Shown here: positions 1 to 6,885 of the stretch, piece after piece
Position numbering within the stretch: the first letter of the stretch is position 1
Layout: every line of letters begins with the position of its first letter
NCBI GenBank assembly: GCA_900550355.1
Contig: URRT01000097.1
Span: forward strand, 1-6,885
DNA from: an uncultured Collinsella sp.
Lineage (GTDB): Bacteria; Actinomycetota; Coriobacteriia; Coriobacteriales; Coriobacteriaceae
Direction of reading: 5' to 3'
Length of the DNA stretch: 6,885 nucleotides
Notes under the pieces: generated by a model
Databases searched by the model: none
The model's input: only the letters and a program-made list of their open reading frames with translations
What the model was told of the DNA's origin: nothing
Position numbers and translations under genes: made by a program

Positions 1-258
1 GGCCAGCCACTCGCGATCCATTTGGCCGAGCACGATGTTGAGGGTATGGATTGCCCGCTTGAGGCGCGAGGTGTAGCAGATGTCAAAGTCGAAACCCGCT
101 TCTTTGAGGGCTCGACCGCCTGCGGCGGCTTCTTCGCGGCCCGTGTCGGTGAGCTCAACATCGGTCCAGCCGGTGAACAGGTTGAGTTTGTTCCACTCGG
201 ATTCTCCGTGACGGATAAGGACAAGTTGCATCGTCTGTTGGTCTTTCTGGCGTGCCAT
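1..258 (-). CDS. gpmA: Phosphoglycerate mutase, cofactor (2,3-BPG)-dependent; 3' end cut by window edge
   Basis: Cytosolic glycolytic and gluconeogenic enzyme that interconverts 3- and 2-phosphoglycerate through a phosphohistidine. Only the first 86 residues are inside the window, against about 230-250 for the family. Seen directly: the catalytic motif LVLIRHGESEWN (residues 12-23, with phospho-acceptor His17 in RHG), then NLFTGWTDVELTDTG (26-40), and the YTSRLKRAIHTLNIVL block (62-77) that marks the GpmA branch rather than other histidine phosphatases. The ATG at 258-256 is preceded on the minus strand by AAGGAGG (270-264) with a 5-base gap, which fixes the start. The N-terminal extension before LVLIRHG is about nine residues, slightly longer than in E. 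coli. It is divergent from gltB and shares only the intergenic region with it. Identity is near certain; the C-terminal half cannot be judged. Confidence 0.96.
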   Translation of the reverse strand, partial: MARQKDQQTMQLVLIRHGESEWNKLNLFTGWTDVELTDTGREEAAAGGRALKEAGFDFDICYTSRLKRAIHTLNIVLGQMDREWLA

Positions 259-275
259 GGGGGCCTCCTTGATCT

Positions 276-292
276 GGCACGGCGCGCGTGCC
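276..292 (-). other. Small GC-rich hairpin in gpmA leader
   Basis: GGCACG (276-281) and CGTGCC (287-292) form a perfect 6-bp stem with a 5-base loop of GCGCG. It starts 5 bases upstream of the gpmA ribosome site (264-270). In the gpmA messenger it would be a compact 5' UTR hairpin that could affect stability or translation. A short GC-rich palindrome like this can arise by chance in such a genome, so a function is only inferred. Confidence 0.3.
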
Positions 293-310
293 GTTTGCTT
301 GACGCCGCAA

Positions 311-339
311 AGGATACCCGTTTTAGGCCAAATAGTTAA
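311..339 (-). promoter_or_regulatory. Candidate sigma-70 promoter for gpmA
   Basis: On the minus strand TTAACT (339-334) and TATCCT (316-311) are 17 bases apart, each matching the TTGACA/TATAAT consensus at four of six positions. The block is in the locally AT-rich stretch 321-366. Transcription would start near 304, giving a leader of about 46 bases before the gpmA ATG. The match is moderate and no start site is known. Confidence 0.35.
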
Positions 340-395
340 CCAAGACTAACAAAATTGTTGTATTTGGATAGGCCGGTGGAAAGGGATTGCCGAAA

Positions 396-454
396 TGTCT
401 TGATCTGTAACAACTAGGGATGGAAATTGGGTCTAGGTGTTACAGATCAAGACA
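396..454. repeat. Hairpin unit 1
   Basis: Perfect 17-bp arms TGTCTTGATCTGTAACA (396-412) and TGTTACAGATCAAGACA (438-454). After one A/G mismatch the stem continues with CTAG (414-417) paired to CTAG (433-436), leaving a 15-base terminal loop (418-432). This is the unit nearest to gpmA. Confidence 0.85.
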
Positions 455-475
455 GGAAGAAATGGTCCTATGGAA

Positions 476-534
476 AATCTCGATCTGTAACAGCTGACCG
501 CCAAAACTGACCCTTCGTGTTACAGATCGAGACA
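476..534. repeat. Hairpin unit 2
   Basis: Perfect 15-bp arms TCTCGATCTGTAACA (478-492) and TGTTACAGATCGAGA (518-532). The two outer base pairs present in units 1 and 3 are mismatched here (A477/C533 and A476/A534), and the loop 493-517 does not pair further. Its loop is the most divergent of the three (CAAAACTGACCCT where the others have GAAATTGGGTCT). Confidence 0.85.
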
Positions 535-552
535 TTCGGAACCGTCTCTCGA

Positions 553-617
553 AAACATCTCAATCTGTAACAGTTAGTCGTCGAAATTGGGTCTTACTGT
601 TACAGATTGAGATGTTT
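553..617. repeat. Hairpin unit 3
   Basis: This is the longest stem, with perfect 22-bp arms at 553-574 and 596-617 and a 21-base loop (575-595). The core is ATCTCAATCTGTAACAG paired with CTGTTACAGATTGAGAT. The loop contains GAAATTGGGTCT, also found in unit 1. The right arm carries the stop codon (602-600, minus strand) of the adjacent coding-like tail. Confidence 0.88.
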
Positions 618-683
618 GAAGAGGTGAGTTTGCAGGCCGAACTTGGGGCCCTTGTTGTCGCCCTTGAGGTCGGCGGTGTCCAC
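600..683 (-). pseudogene. Coding-like orphan C-terminal tail, no start found
   Basis: On the minus strand a frame is open from 761 down to a TAA at 602-600. From 683 to 633 all 17 successive codons end in G or C, as in the real genes of this window. The peptide reads fluently (VDTADLKGDNKGPKFGLQTH, then LFKHLNL and stop). I found no ATG start and no ribosome site; the only in-frame alternative start seen is a GTG at 683-681 without one. Upstream codons (761-684) are less biased. It may be the end of a lost gene, a piece carried with the hairpin repeat, or chance. I do not recognise the product. The antisense reading (ATG 612 to TAG 689, 25 codons) has weaker support. Confidence 0.3.
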
Positions 684-696
684 TCGTAGGGCGTGC

Positions 697-728
697 GTTA
701 CGCGATTGTTTCGAAACGGGTGGGAAAC
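697..728. promoter_or_regulatory. Four-half-site palindromic operator candidate upstream of gltB
   Basis: The sequence reads GTTAC-N6-GTTTC-GAAAC-N6-GAAAC. The half-sites start at 697, 708, 713 and 724, so within each arm they are 11 bp (one helical turn) apart, and the two arms mirror each other around 712/713 with one mismatch. The centre GTTTCGAAAC (708-717) is a perfect 10-bp palindrome. The spacing recalls the GTnAC-N6-GAAAC boxes of the actinobacterial nitrogen regulator GlnR, but the half-site order differs. Its place 69 bp before the gltB start makes a nitrogen-responsive regulator of gltBD a reasonable guess. The regulator is not identified. Confidence 0.45.
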
Positions 729-749
729 ACAACGGGCCGGCGATGCTCC

Positions 750-755
750 TAGTAT
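750..755 (+). promoter_or_regulatory. Weak -10-like element for gltBD
   Basis: TAGTAT matches TATAAT at four of six positions and has no recognisable -35 box at 16-18 bases. Transcription from about 762 would leave a leader of some 35 bases with the gltB ribosome site intact. The palindrome at 697-728 would then lie at roughly -65 to -34, a typical place for an activator that replaces a poor -35. TAATAT at 775-780 was the alternative, but its transcript would begin within the ribosome site. Speculative. Confidence 0.2.
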
Positions 756-796
756 GCCTATTCAACTGACTGTCTAATATCTAGGGGAGGATCGCG

Positions 797-3700
797 ATGC
801 AGGCAGATTCCGCTCAGCAGCAGGGCCTTTATCGCCCCGAATTCGATCACGATGCATGTGGCATTGGCGCGCTTGCCGATATCAACGGTGAGCGCCATCA
901 CCAGATTCTGGACGATGCGCTGTCCATTCTGGTCAACTTGGAGCACCGCGGCGGCACGGGACTCGAGAAGAACACCGGCGACGGCGCTGGCATTCTGTTC
1001 CAGGTTCCGCATCACTTTTTCCGTAAAGAGGCCCAAAAGTGCGGCCAGATTCTGCCGGCAGAGGGCGACTATGGCGTGGCCATGCTGTTCTTCCCGCAGG
1101 ACGACAAGGGCGTAGAGGATGCCCGCCGCGTGTTTGAGGAGGGCTGCGCCGAGGCCGGCGTGCCGCTGCTCTTTTGGCGCGAGGTGCCGGTCGACCCGCA
1201 CGACCTGGGCGAGACGGCCCGCGCCTGTATGCCCACCATCTTGCAGGCCTTCCTGGGCCGTCCGGACGACACGCCGGCAGGTGACGCATTCGAGCGTCGT
1301 CTGTACGTGTGCCGCCGCACCATCGAGAAGAAGGCCGACGCCGAGTTTGCCCTGCGCGACAAGATCTTCTATGTGTGCTCCATGAGCTCGCGCACCATCG
1401 TGTATAAGGGTATGCTGGTCGCCACGCAGATGCGCCGCTTCTTCATCGACCTCAACGACGCCGCCGTCAAAACGGCCGTGGCGCTCGTTCACTCGCGCTA
1501 CTCCACCAACACCACGCCCAGCTGGGAGCGTGCGCACCCCAACCGCTTTATCATCCACAACGGCGAGATCAACACCCTCAAGGGCAACGTCAACTGGATT
1601 CGCGCCCGCGAACCCAACCTGTACAGTCCCGTGCTGCAGCATGATCTTGAGCGCGTGATGCCGATCATCAACCGCGAGGGCTCCGACTCCGCGATTCTGG
1701 ACAATGTGCTTGAGTTTTTGGTCATGAACGGTCGTCCGCTCACGCGTGCCGCATCCATGCTACTGCCCGAGCCGTGGGACCACAACGACAGCCTGAGTGA
1801 GGAGCGCCGCGCCTACGACGCTTACCAGTCCATGCTCATGGAGCCGTGGGATGGCCCGGCGGCCATCGCCTTTACCGACGGCCGTACCCTGGGTGCCGCC
1901 CTCGACCGCAACGGCCTGCGCCCCGCCCGCTACTACGTGACGCGCGACGGTCGCTTTATGCTGGCAAGCGAGGTGGGCACCATCGAGGTGCGCCCCGAGA
2001 ACATCCTGACGAGCGGCTGCCTGGGACCGGGTCAGATGCTCGAGGTCGACTTTGCCCGCGGCCGCGTGATCTACAACGACGAGCTGCGCGCCCGTTACGC
2101 CAAGGAAAAGCCCTATCGCGACTGGATCGCCGAGGAGACGCTGACCGTCGACGCGCTCGATGAGCCCGTTGCGCCCGCGCCCGCTGAGGATGCCGAGGTG
2201 CCCGCCGCCGTGCGCATGGCCAAGCTCGGGTATCACTGGGATGATGTTGACGAAGTCGTGCGCCCCATGGCCCAGCAGGGCAAGGCGCCGCTCGCCTCGA
2301 TGGGCATCGATGCGCCGCTGGCCTGCCTGTCCAAGAAGACGCGTTCGTTCTTTGACTACTTCTATCAGTTGTTCGCTCAGGTCACAAACCCGCCCATCGA
2401 CGCCCTACGCGAGCATATGGTCACCTCGACCACACTCTACCTGGGCAACCACGGCAACCTGCTCGAGGATTCCCGCACGGCCTGCCAGCTGGTGCGCTTG
2501 GAGCGCCCGTTGCTCAACGAGGAAGAGTTTGACCGCATCTGCGCCATCGACCGCGTGGGCTTTAAGACCCGCCGGTTCCGTGCCGTGTACCGCCGCGACG
2601 CGGGTGAGGGCGCGCTGCAGGCTGCGCTCAAGCAGCTTGCCGAAGACGTCGAGGCTGCGGTTCGCGATGGCGTGAACATCGTGGTGCTGAGCGACCGTGC
2701 CGCTGCGGGCGAGGTGCCCGTGCCGTCGCTGCTCGCCGTGGGCTGCGTGCACAACCACCTGATTCGCGCTGGCGTGCGTACCTTTGCCGACATCGTGGTG
2801 GAGTGCGGCGACGCCGTGTCCCCGCATGACTTTGCGGCGCTGGTGGGCTACTCCGCGAGCGGCATCTATCCGTACAACGCACATGCGTGCATCCGCGATC
2901 TGGCGGCACGCGGCGACCTGGACGTGACGGCCGAGCAGGGCATCGCCAACTACAACAAGGCTGCGACCGCCGGCATCGTCTCCATCATGTCCAAGATGGG
3001 CATCTCCACGGTGCAGAGCTACCATTCGGCGCAGATCTTCGAGGCCGTGGGCTTTACGCCGGAGTTCGTCAACGCGTACTTCGCCGGTACGGTGAGCCGT
3101 GTGGGCGGTATGGGTGTCGAGGACGTTGAGCGCGAGCAGAATGAGCGCTATGACGCTGCACTTGCCATCCTTAAGAGCCCGGCTCCCGATCAGCTGCCCA
3201 CGCTGGGTCTGACCAAGTGGCGCCCGCTCGGCGGCGAGGATCACCTCATCGACCCCCAGACCGTCTACCTGCTGCAGACCGCCTGCCGCGAGGACAGCTA
3301 CGATACCTTTAAGGAGTACAGCGCCCGCCTGCACCGCACCGGCCGTGCCGTGCGCCTGCGCGACCTGCTGGACTTTGATGCCAGCGGCCGTACTCCGGTG
3401 GCGCTTGACGAGGTCGAGCCCGCGCTCAACATCGTCCGCCGCTTTAACACCGGCGCCATGTCGTATGGCTCTATTAGCAAAGAGGCACACGAGTGCATGG
3501 CCATCGCCATGAACCGCCTGCACGGCCGTTCCAACTCCGGCGAGGGCGGTGAGGATCCGCGTCGCGAGACCCCGCTGGCCAACGGTGACTCCAAGAACTC
3601 CGCCATCAAGCAGGTGGCAAGCGCGCGCTTTGGCGTGACGAGCCGCTACCTGTGCAGCGCCTTCGAGATTCAGATCAAAATGGCCCAGGGCGCCAAGCCC

Positions 3701-4003
3701 GGCGAGGGCGGACACCTGCCCGGCAAGAAGGTCTATCCCTGGATCGCCGAGGTCCGTCAGTCCACGCCCGGCATCGGCCTGATCTCGCCTCCGCCGCATC
3801 ACGACATCTACTCCATCGAGGACCTGGCAGAGCTGATCTTCGATCTTAAGAACGCCAACCCCGGCGCACGCGTGTCGGTCAAGCTGGTCAGCGAGGCCGG
3901 CGTCGGCACCATCGCCACCGGTGTGGCCAAGGGTGCTGCCGACAAGATCTTGATCAGCGGCCACAATGGCGGCTCGGGTGCCGCTGCGCGCGACTCTATC
4001 TGA
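797..4003 (+). CDS. gltB: Glutamate synthase (NADPH) large subunit, N-terminal 1068 residues, ended by in-frame TGA
   Basis: GltB hydrolyses glutamine and passes the ammonia through an internal tunnel to 2-oxoglutarate on FMN, making glutamate. Seen in order: a 20-residue propeptide and nucleophile Cys21 in DACGIGA of the class II amidotransferase domain; HSRYSTNT (232-239) and HNGEINT (254-260) of the same domain; an Ala/Pro/Glu-rich linker (about 453-473); the central domain with FAQVTNPPID (526-535); then the FMN synthase domain with FNTGAMSYGS (883-892), SNSGEGGE (912-919), GAKPGEGGHLPG (965-976), SPPPHHDIYSIEDL (997-1010) and GHNGGSGA (1055-1062). The ATG follows GGGGAGG (784-790), and an in-frame TAG at 782-784 rules out an earlier start. 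The family is usually about 1500 residues. The TGA at 4001-4003 removes the [3Fe-4S] cysteines and the beta-helix, so this product alone should be inactive. The frame continues unchanged beyond the stop. Confidence 0.95.
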   Translation: MQADSAQQQGLYRPEFDHDACGIGALADINGERHHQILDDALSILVNLEHRGGTGLEKNTGDGAGILFQVPHHFFRKEAQKCGQILPAEGDYGVAMLFFPQDDKGVEDARRVFEEGCAEAGVPLLFWREVPVDPHDLGETARACMPTILQAFLGRPDDTPAGDAFERRLYVCRRTIEKKADAEFALRDKIFYVCSMSSRTIVYKGMLVATQMRRFFIDLNDAAVKTAVALVHSRYSTNTTPSWERAHPNRFIIHNGEINTLKGNVNWIRAREPNLYSPVLQHDLERVMPIINREGSDSAILDNVLEFLVMNGRPLTRAASMLLPEPWDHNDSLSEERRAYDAYQSMLMEPWDGPAAIAFTDGRTLGAALDRNGLRPARYYVTRDGRFMLASEVGTIEVRPENILTSGCLGPGQMLEVDFARGRVIYNDELRARYAKEKPYRDWIAEETLTVDALDEPVAPAPAEDAEVPAAVRMAKLGYHWDDVDEVVRPMAQQGKAPLASMGIDAPLACLSKKTRSFFDYFYQLFAQVTNPPIDALREHMVTSTTLYLGNHGNLLEDSRTACQLVRLERPLLNEEEFDRICAIDRVGFKTRRFRAVYRRDAGEGALQAALKQLAEDVEAAVRDGVNIVVLSDRAAAGEVPVPSLLAVGCVHNHLIRAGVRTFADIVVECGDAVSPHDFAALVGYSASGIYPYNAHACIRDLAARGDLDVTAEQGIANYNKAATAGIVSIMSKMGISTVQSYHSAQIFEAVGFTPEFVNAYFAGTVSRVGGMGVEDVEREQNERYDAALAILKSPAPDQLPTLGLTKWRPLGGEDHLIDPQTVYLLQTACREDSYDTFKEYSARLHRTGRAVRLRDLLDFDASGRTPVALDEVEPALNIVRRFNTGAMSYGSISKEAHECMAIAMNRLHGRSNSGEGGEDPRRETPLANGDSKNSAIKQVASARFGVTSRYLCSAFEIQIKMAQGAKPGEGGHLPGKKVYPWIAEVRQSTPGIGLISPPPHHDIYSIEDLAELIFDLKNANPGARVSVKLVSEAGVGTIATGVAKGAADKILISGHNGGSGAAARDSI

Positions 4004-4042
4004 CGGACTCCGGCGGCCCGCGACTCAATCTGCCTTGGGGCC
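3983..4042 (+). other. Junction with repeated AARDSI segment and premature TGA in gltB
   Basis: Bases 3983-4002 and 4013-4032 are 30-bp-spaced direct repeats, 17 of 20 identical. Both encode AARDSI in the gltB frame, and the three differences (3985/4015, 3988/4018, 3997/4027) are all synonymous third positions. The TGA at 4001-4003 is between the copies. Removing one 30-bp unit leaves GHNGGSGAAARDSI followed by five residues and PLELGL, the same spacing as E. coli GltB, so the extra ten codons look inserted. After the second copy the text is CLGALP where the family usually has an A-G-x-P pattern, so the disturbed zone extends to about 4045. Confidence 0.75.
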
Positions 4043-4108
4043 CTGCCGCTGGAGCTTGGCCTTGCCGAGGCCCAGCAGACGCTGCTGCAAAACGGCCTGC
4101 GCTCACGC

Positions 4109-5503
4109 GTGGTGCTCGAGGCCGACGGCAAGCTCATGGACGGTACCGATGTTGCCGTCGCCTGCTTGCTGGGCGCCGAGGAGTTTGGCTTTGCGACCAT
4201 GCCGCTCATCTCCATGGGCTGCCTCATGCAGCGCGACTGCCAGCAGGATACCTGCCCGGCCGGCATCGCCACGCAGAACTGCCGCCTGCGTCGCGGCTTC
4301 CGCGGCAAGCCCGAGCACGTTGAGCACTTTATGCTCTTTGTTGCCGAGCAGCTGCGCGAGGTCATGGCGAGCCTGGGCTTCCGCACCGTCGACGAGATGG
4401 TCGGCCATCCCGAGTGCTTGCGTCAGATCGAGGTCCCGGGCAACCGCAAGGCCAACCTGCTCGATCTGTCGCCCGTGCTGGCGAGCGCGACCTGCGAGTT
4501 CGGTGCCCATATCCCGGGTGCCGATGGCCGCCACTTCCTGTCACAGATGGCCGCGGACAGCGAGCTCGACAAGACGCTCGACTCCACGTTGTTTGTGCCC
4601 TATACGGCCGATGCCCGTGCGCACTTGCGTCCGATTCGCTTCCGCGCCGATATCGCCAACGTCAACCGCTGCGTGGGCACTATTCTGGGCAACGCGGTGA
4701 CCAAGGCGCATCCCGAGGGCCTGCCCGCCGGTTCCATCACCATCGATTGCGATGGTTCGGCCGGTCAGAGCTTTGGCGCCTTCCTGCCGCGCGGCATTAC
4801 GCTCAACGTGTGCGGCGACGCCAACGACTACTTTGGCAAGGGCCTTTCGGGCGGCGAGGTGTCGGTGCGTCCCAACCCGCATGCGACCTACAAGTTCGAC
4901 GAGAACATCATCGTGGGCAACGTTGCGTTCTTTGGCGCCACGAGCGGCCGCGGCTTCATTAACGGCCTGGCCGGCCAGCGCTTTAGCGTGCGCAACTCCG
5001 GCGCCACCGTGGTGGTCGAGGGCTGCGGCAACCATGGCTGCGAGTACATGACGGGCGGTCTGGCGCTCATCCTGGGCGAGGTCGGGCAGAACTTCGCCGC
5101 CGGCATGACGGGTGGCGTGGCCTATGTCTTTGACCAATACGGTACGCTCGACGCCCGTGTGAACCACGAGAGCGTGGAGCTCAAGGCCCCGACGGCCGAC
5201 GAGCTGGTGCAGATTCGTGCGCTCATCCAAGAGCACGTGGACGCGACGCAGAGCCCGCGCGGCATTAAGCTGCTCTACAGCTTTGAGACGATGAGTAAGC
5301 ACTTTGTGAAGGTCATTCCGACCGAGTACGAGCGCGTGCTGGCGATTGTCGCTGCGGGTGAGGCTGCCGGCAAGACGCATGCGCAGGCAGAGGAGCTGGC
5401 GTTTGACATTGTGACCGGTCGCGCGAGTGCCGCGGATGTCGCTCGCTTCGATGCCGCGGGCGGCGCTGTCGGCTCTGTTGCTTCGACCAAGAAGGAGGCG
5501 TAA
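4109..5503 (+). CDS. gltB: Glutamate synthase large subunit, C-terminal part (downstream of premature stop)
   Basis: This is the rest of GltB, in the same reading frame as the upstream part and open from 4004. The homology starts at about 4046 (PLELGLAEAQQTLLQNGL), before the first possible start at GTG 4109. No ribosome site precedes that GTG or the ATG at 4136, so independent translation is doubtful and the start given is nominal. Seen: LLGAEEFGFAT, then the [3Fe-4S] cluster motif C-x5-C-x4-C (CLMQRDCQQDTC, residues 38, 44 and 49 from the GTG), GKPEHVEHF, FRTVDEMVG, and the C-terminal GXGXG right-handed beta-helix with GDANDYFGKGLSGGEV (about 236-251) and several G-rich turns to about residue 347. 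Read together with the upstream part the polypeptide would span 1568 codons. The end overlaps the gltD ribosome site. Confidence 0.9.
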   Translation: MVLEADGKLMDGTDVAVACLLGAEEFGFATMPLISMGCLMQRDCQQDTCPAGIATQNCRLRRGFRGKPEHVEHFMLFVAEQLREVMASLGFRTVDEMVGHPECLRQIEVPGNRKANLLDLSPVLASATCEFGAHIPGADGRHFLSQMAADSELDKTLDSTLFVPYTADARAHLRPIRFRADIANVNRCVGTILGNAVTKAHPEGLPAGSITIDCDGSAGQSFGAFLPRGITLNVCGDANDYFGKGLSGGEVSVRPNPHATYKFDENIIVGNVAFFGATSGRGFINGLAGQRFSVRNSGATVVVEGCGNHGCEYMTGGLALILGEVGQNFAAGMTGGVAYVFDQYGTLDARVNHESVELKAPTADELVQIRALIQEHVDATQSPRGIKLLYSFETMSKHFVKVIPTEYERVLAIVAAGEAAGKTHAQAEELAFDIVTGRASAADVARFDAAGGAVGSVASTKKEA

Positions 5504-5508
5504 GTGCC

Positions 5509-6885
<1,377 letters not shown>

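Larger units (their letters stand above)
396..617. repeat. Array of three long hairpins, 80-bp period
   Basis: Three 59-base units (396-454, 476-534, 556-614) align without gaps and their centres are at 425, 505 and 585, exactly 80 bp apart. Each is an inverted repeat with arms built on ATCTGTAACA / TGTTACAGAT around a loop of about 25 bases or less. The 21-base separators 455-475 and 535-555 are only weakly alike. The stems vary between units, but variants come in complementary pairs: T-A versus C-G at unit position 6, G-C versus A-T at position 7, and at positions 1-2 between units 1 and 3. This suggests that the palindrome is maintained. There is no T-tract, the location is between divergent genes, and the period is far from CRISPR size. 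Possible identities are a dispersed intergenic palindrome family (REP/BIME- or MITE-like), a structured RNA, or a protein-binding array. Function is unknown. Confidence 0.85.
259..796. other. Divergent gpmA-gltB intergenic region (538 bp)
   Basis: No credible complete gene lies here. From left to right it contains the gpmA ribosome site and leader hairpin, a candidate gpmA promoter, three 80-bp-spaced hairpins (396-617), a minus-strand coding-like tail (600-683, possibly from 761), a 32-bp palindromic operator candidate (697-728), a weak -10-like element (750-755) and the gltB ribosome site GGGGAGG (784-790). Much of 321-620 is less GC-rich than the flanking genes. 538 bp is long for two housekeeping genes facing away from each other, and the repeats account for nearly half of it. 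Confidence 0.8.

Noticed and set aside
22..339. Plus-strand 105-codon frame at the left edge
   Set aside because: It is the complement of gpmA, whose RHG motif, ribosome site and family blocks are clear on the minus strand.
438..454. Bacillus-type GlnR/TnrA box (TGTNA-N7-TNACA) in the hairpin arms
   Set aside because: The arm reads TGTTA-N7-AGACA, so the second half-site fails, and the arm is explained by the inverted repeat.
396..617. CRISPR array
   Set aside because: Units are long inverted repeats with a related loop and an 80-bp period, only three of them; the intervening segments are 21 bases and no cas gene is visible.
396..617. Rho-independent terminators
   Set aside because: No T-run follows the stems on either strand, the stems are not GC-rich, and the location is between the 5' ends of divergent genes.
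612..689. 25-codon plus-strand ORF starting in hairpin 3
   Set aside because: No ribosome site at a useful distance, and the codon bias favours the opposite strand.
2405..3964. Long minus-strand open frame (519 codons) opposite gltB
   Set aside because: It is antisense to unmistakable GltB domains. GC-rich coding DNA commonly leaves such antisense frames open, and no ribosome site or recognisable domain was seen.
4001..4045. Selenocysteine at the gltB TGA
   Set aside because: No convincing bacterial SECIS-like stem-loop immediately downstream, and GltB does not use selenocysteine at this position in known families; the repeated AARDSI explains the region better.

Overview
The window comes from a GC-rich bacterial chromosome. 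I read it as an actinobacterium of the class Coriobacteriia, possibly Collinsella. This rests on base composition, G/C-ending codon preference and the flavour of the GltB/GltD proteins; no marker gene in the window proves it.

Layout. Bases 1-258 (minus strand) are the first 86 codons of gpmA, a cofactor-dependent phosphoglycerate mutase that runs off the left edge. Bases 259-796 are a 538-bp intergenic region between divergent genes. It holds a candidate gpmA promoter, three long hairpins at an exact 80-bp period (396-617), a coding-like tail on the minus strand whose stop codon lies in the third hairpin, and a four-half-site palindrome (697-728) that could be the operator of the next operon. 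Bases 797-5503 (plus) are gltB, the large subunit of NADPH-type glutamate synthase. It is interrupted by an in-frame TGA at 4001-4003, inside a 30-bp repeat-like insertion in the FMN-binding domain. Bases 5509-6885 (plus) are gltD, the small subunit, cut by the right edge.

How the genes work together. GltB and GltD form glutamate synthase: GltD takes electrons from NADPH through FAD and iron-sulfur clusters, and GltB hydrolyses glutamine and transfers the ammonia to 2-oxoglutarate. The two genes are 5 bp apart and the gltD ribosome site lies within the end of gltB, so they look co-transcribed and translationally linked. As written, the gltB stop would give a GltB of 1068 residues without the [3Fe-4S] cysteines or the C-terminal beta-helix, which should be inactive. 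The frame is the same on both sides of the stop, so this could be a real broken allele, a strain-mixing or assembly error, or (less likely) a read-through site.

The most unusual parts are the hairpin triplet, which has compensatory base changes in its stems, and the gltB junction, where a six-residue peptide is repeated with only synonymous DNA differences. I see no clear evidence of a wholly new multi-gene system.
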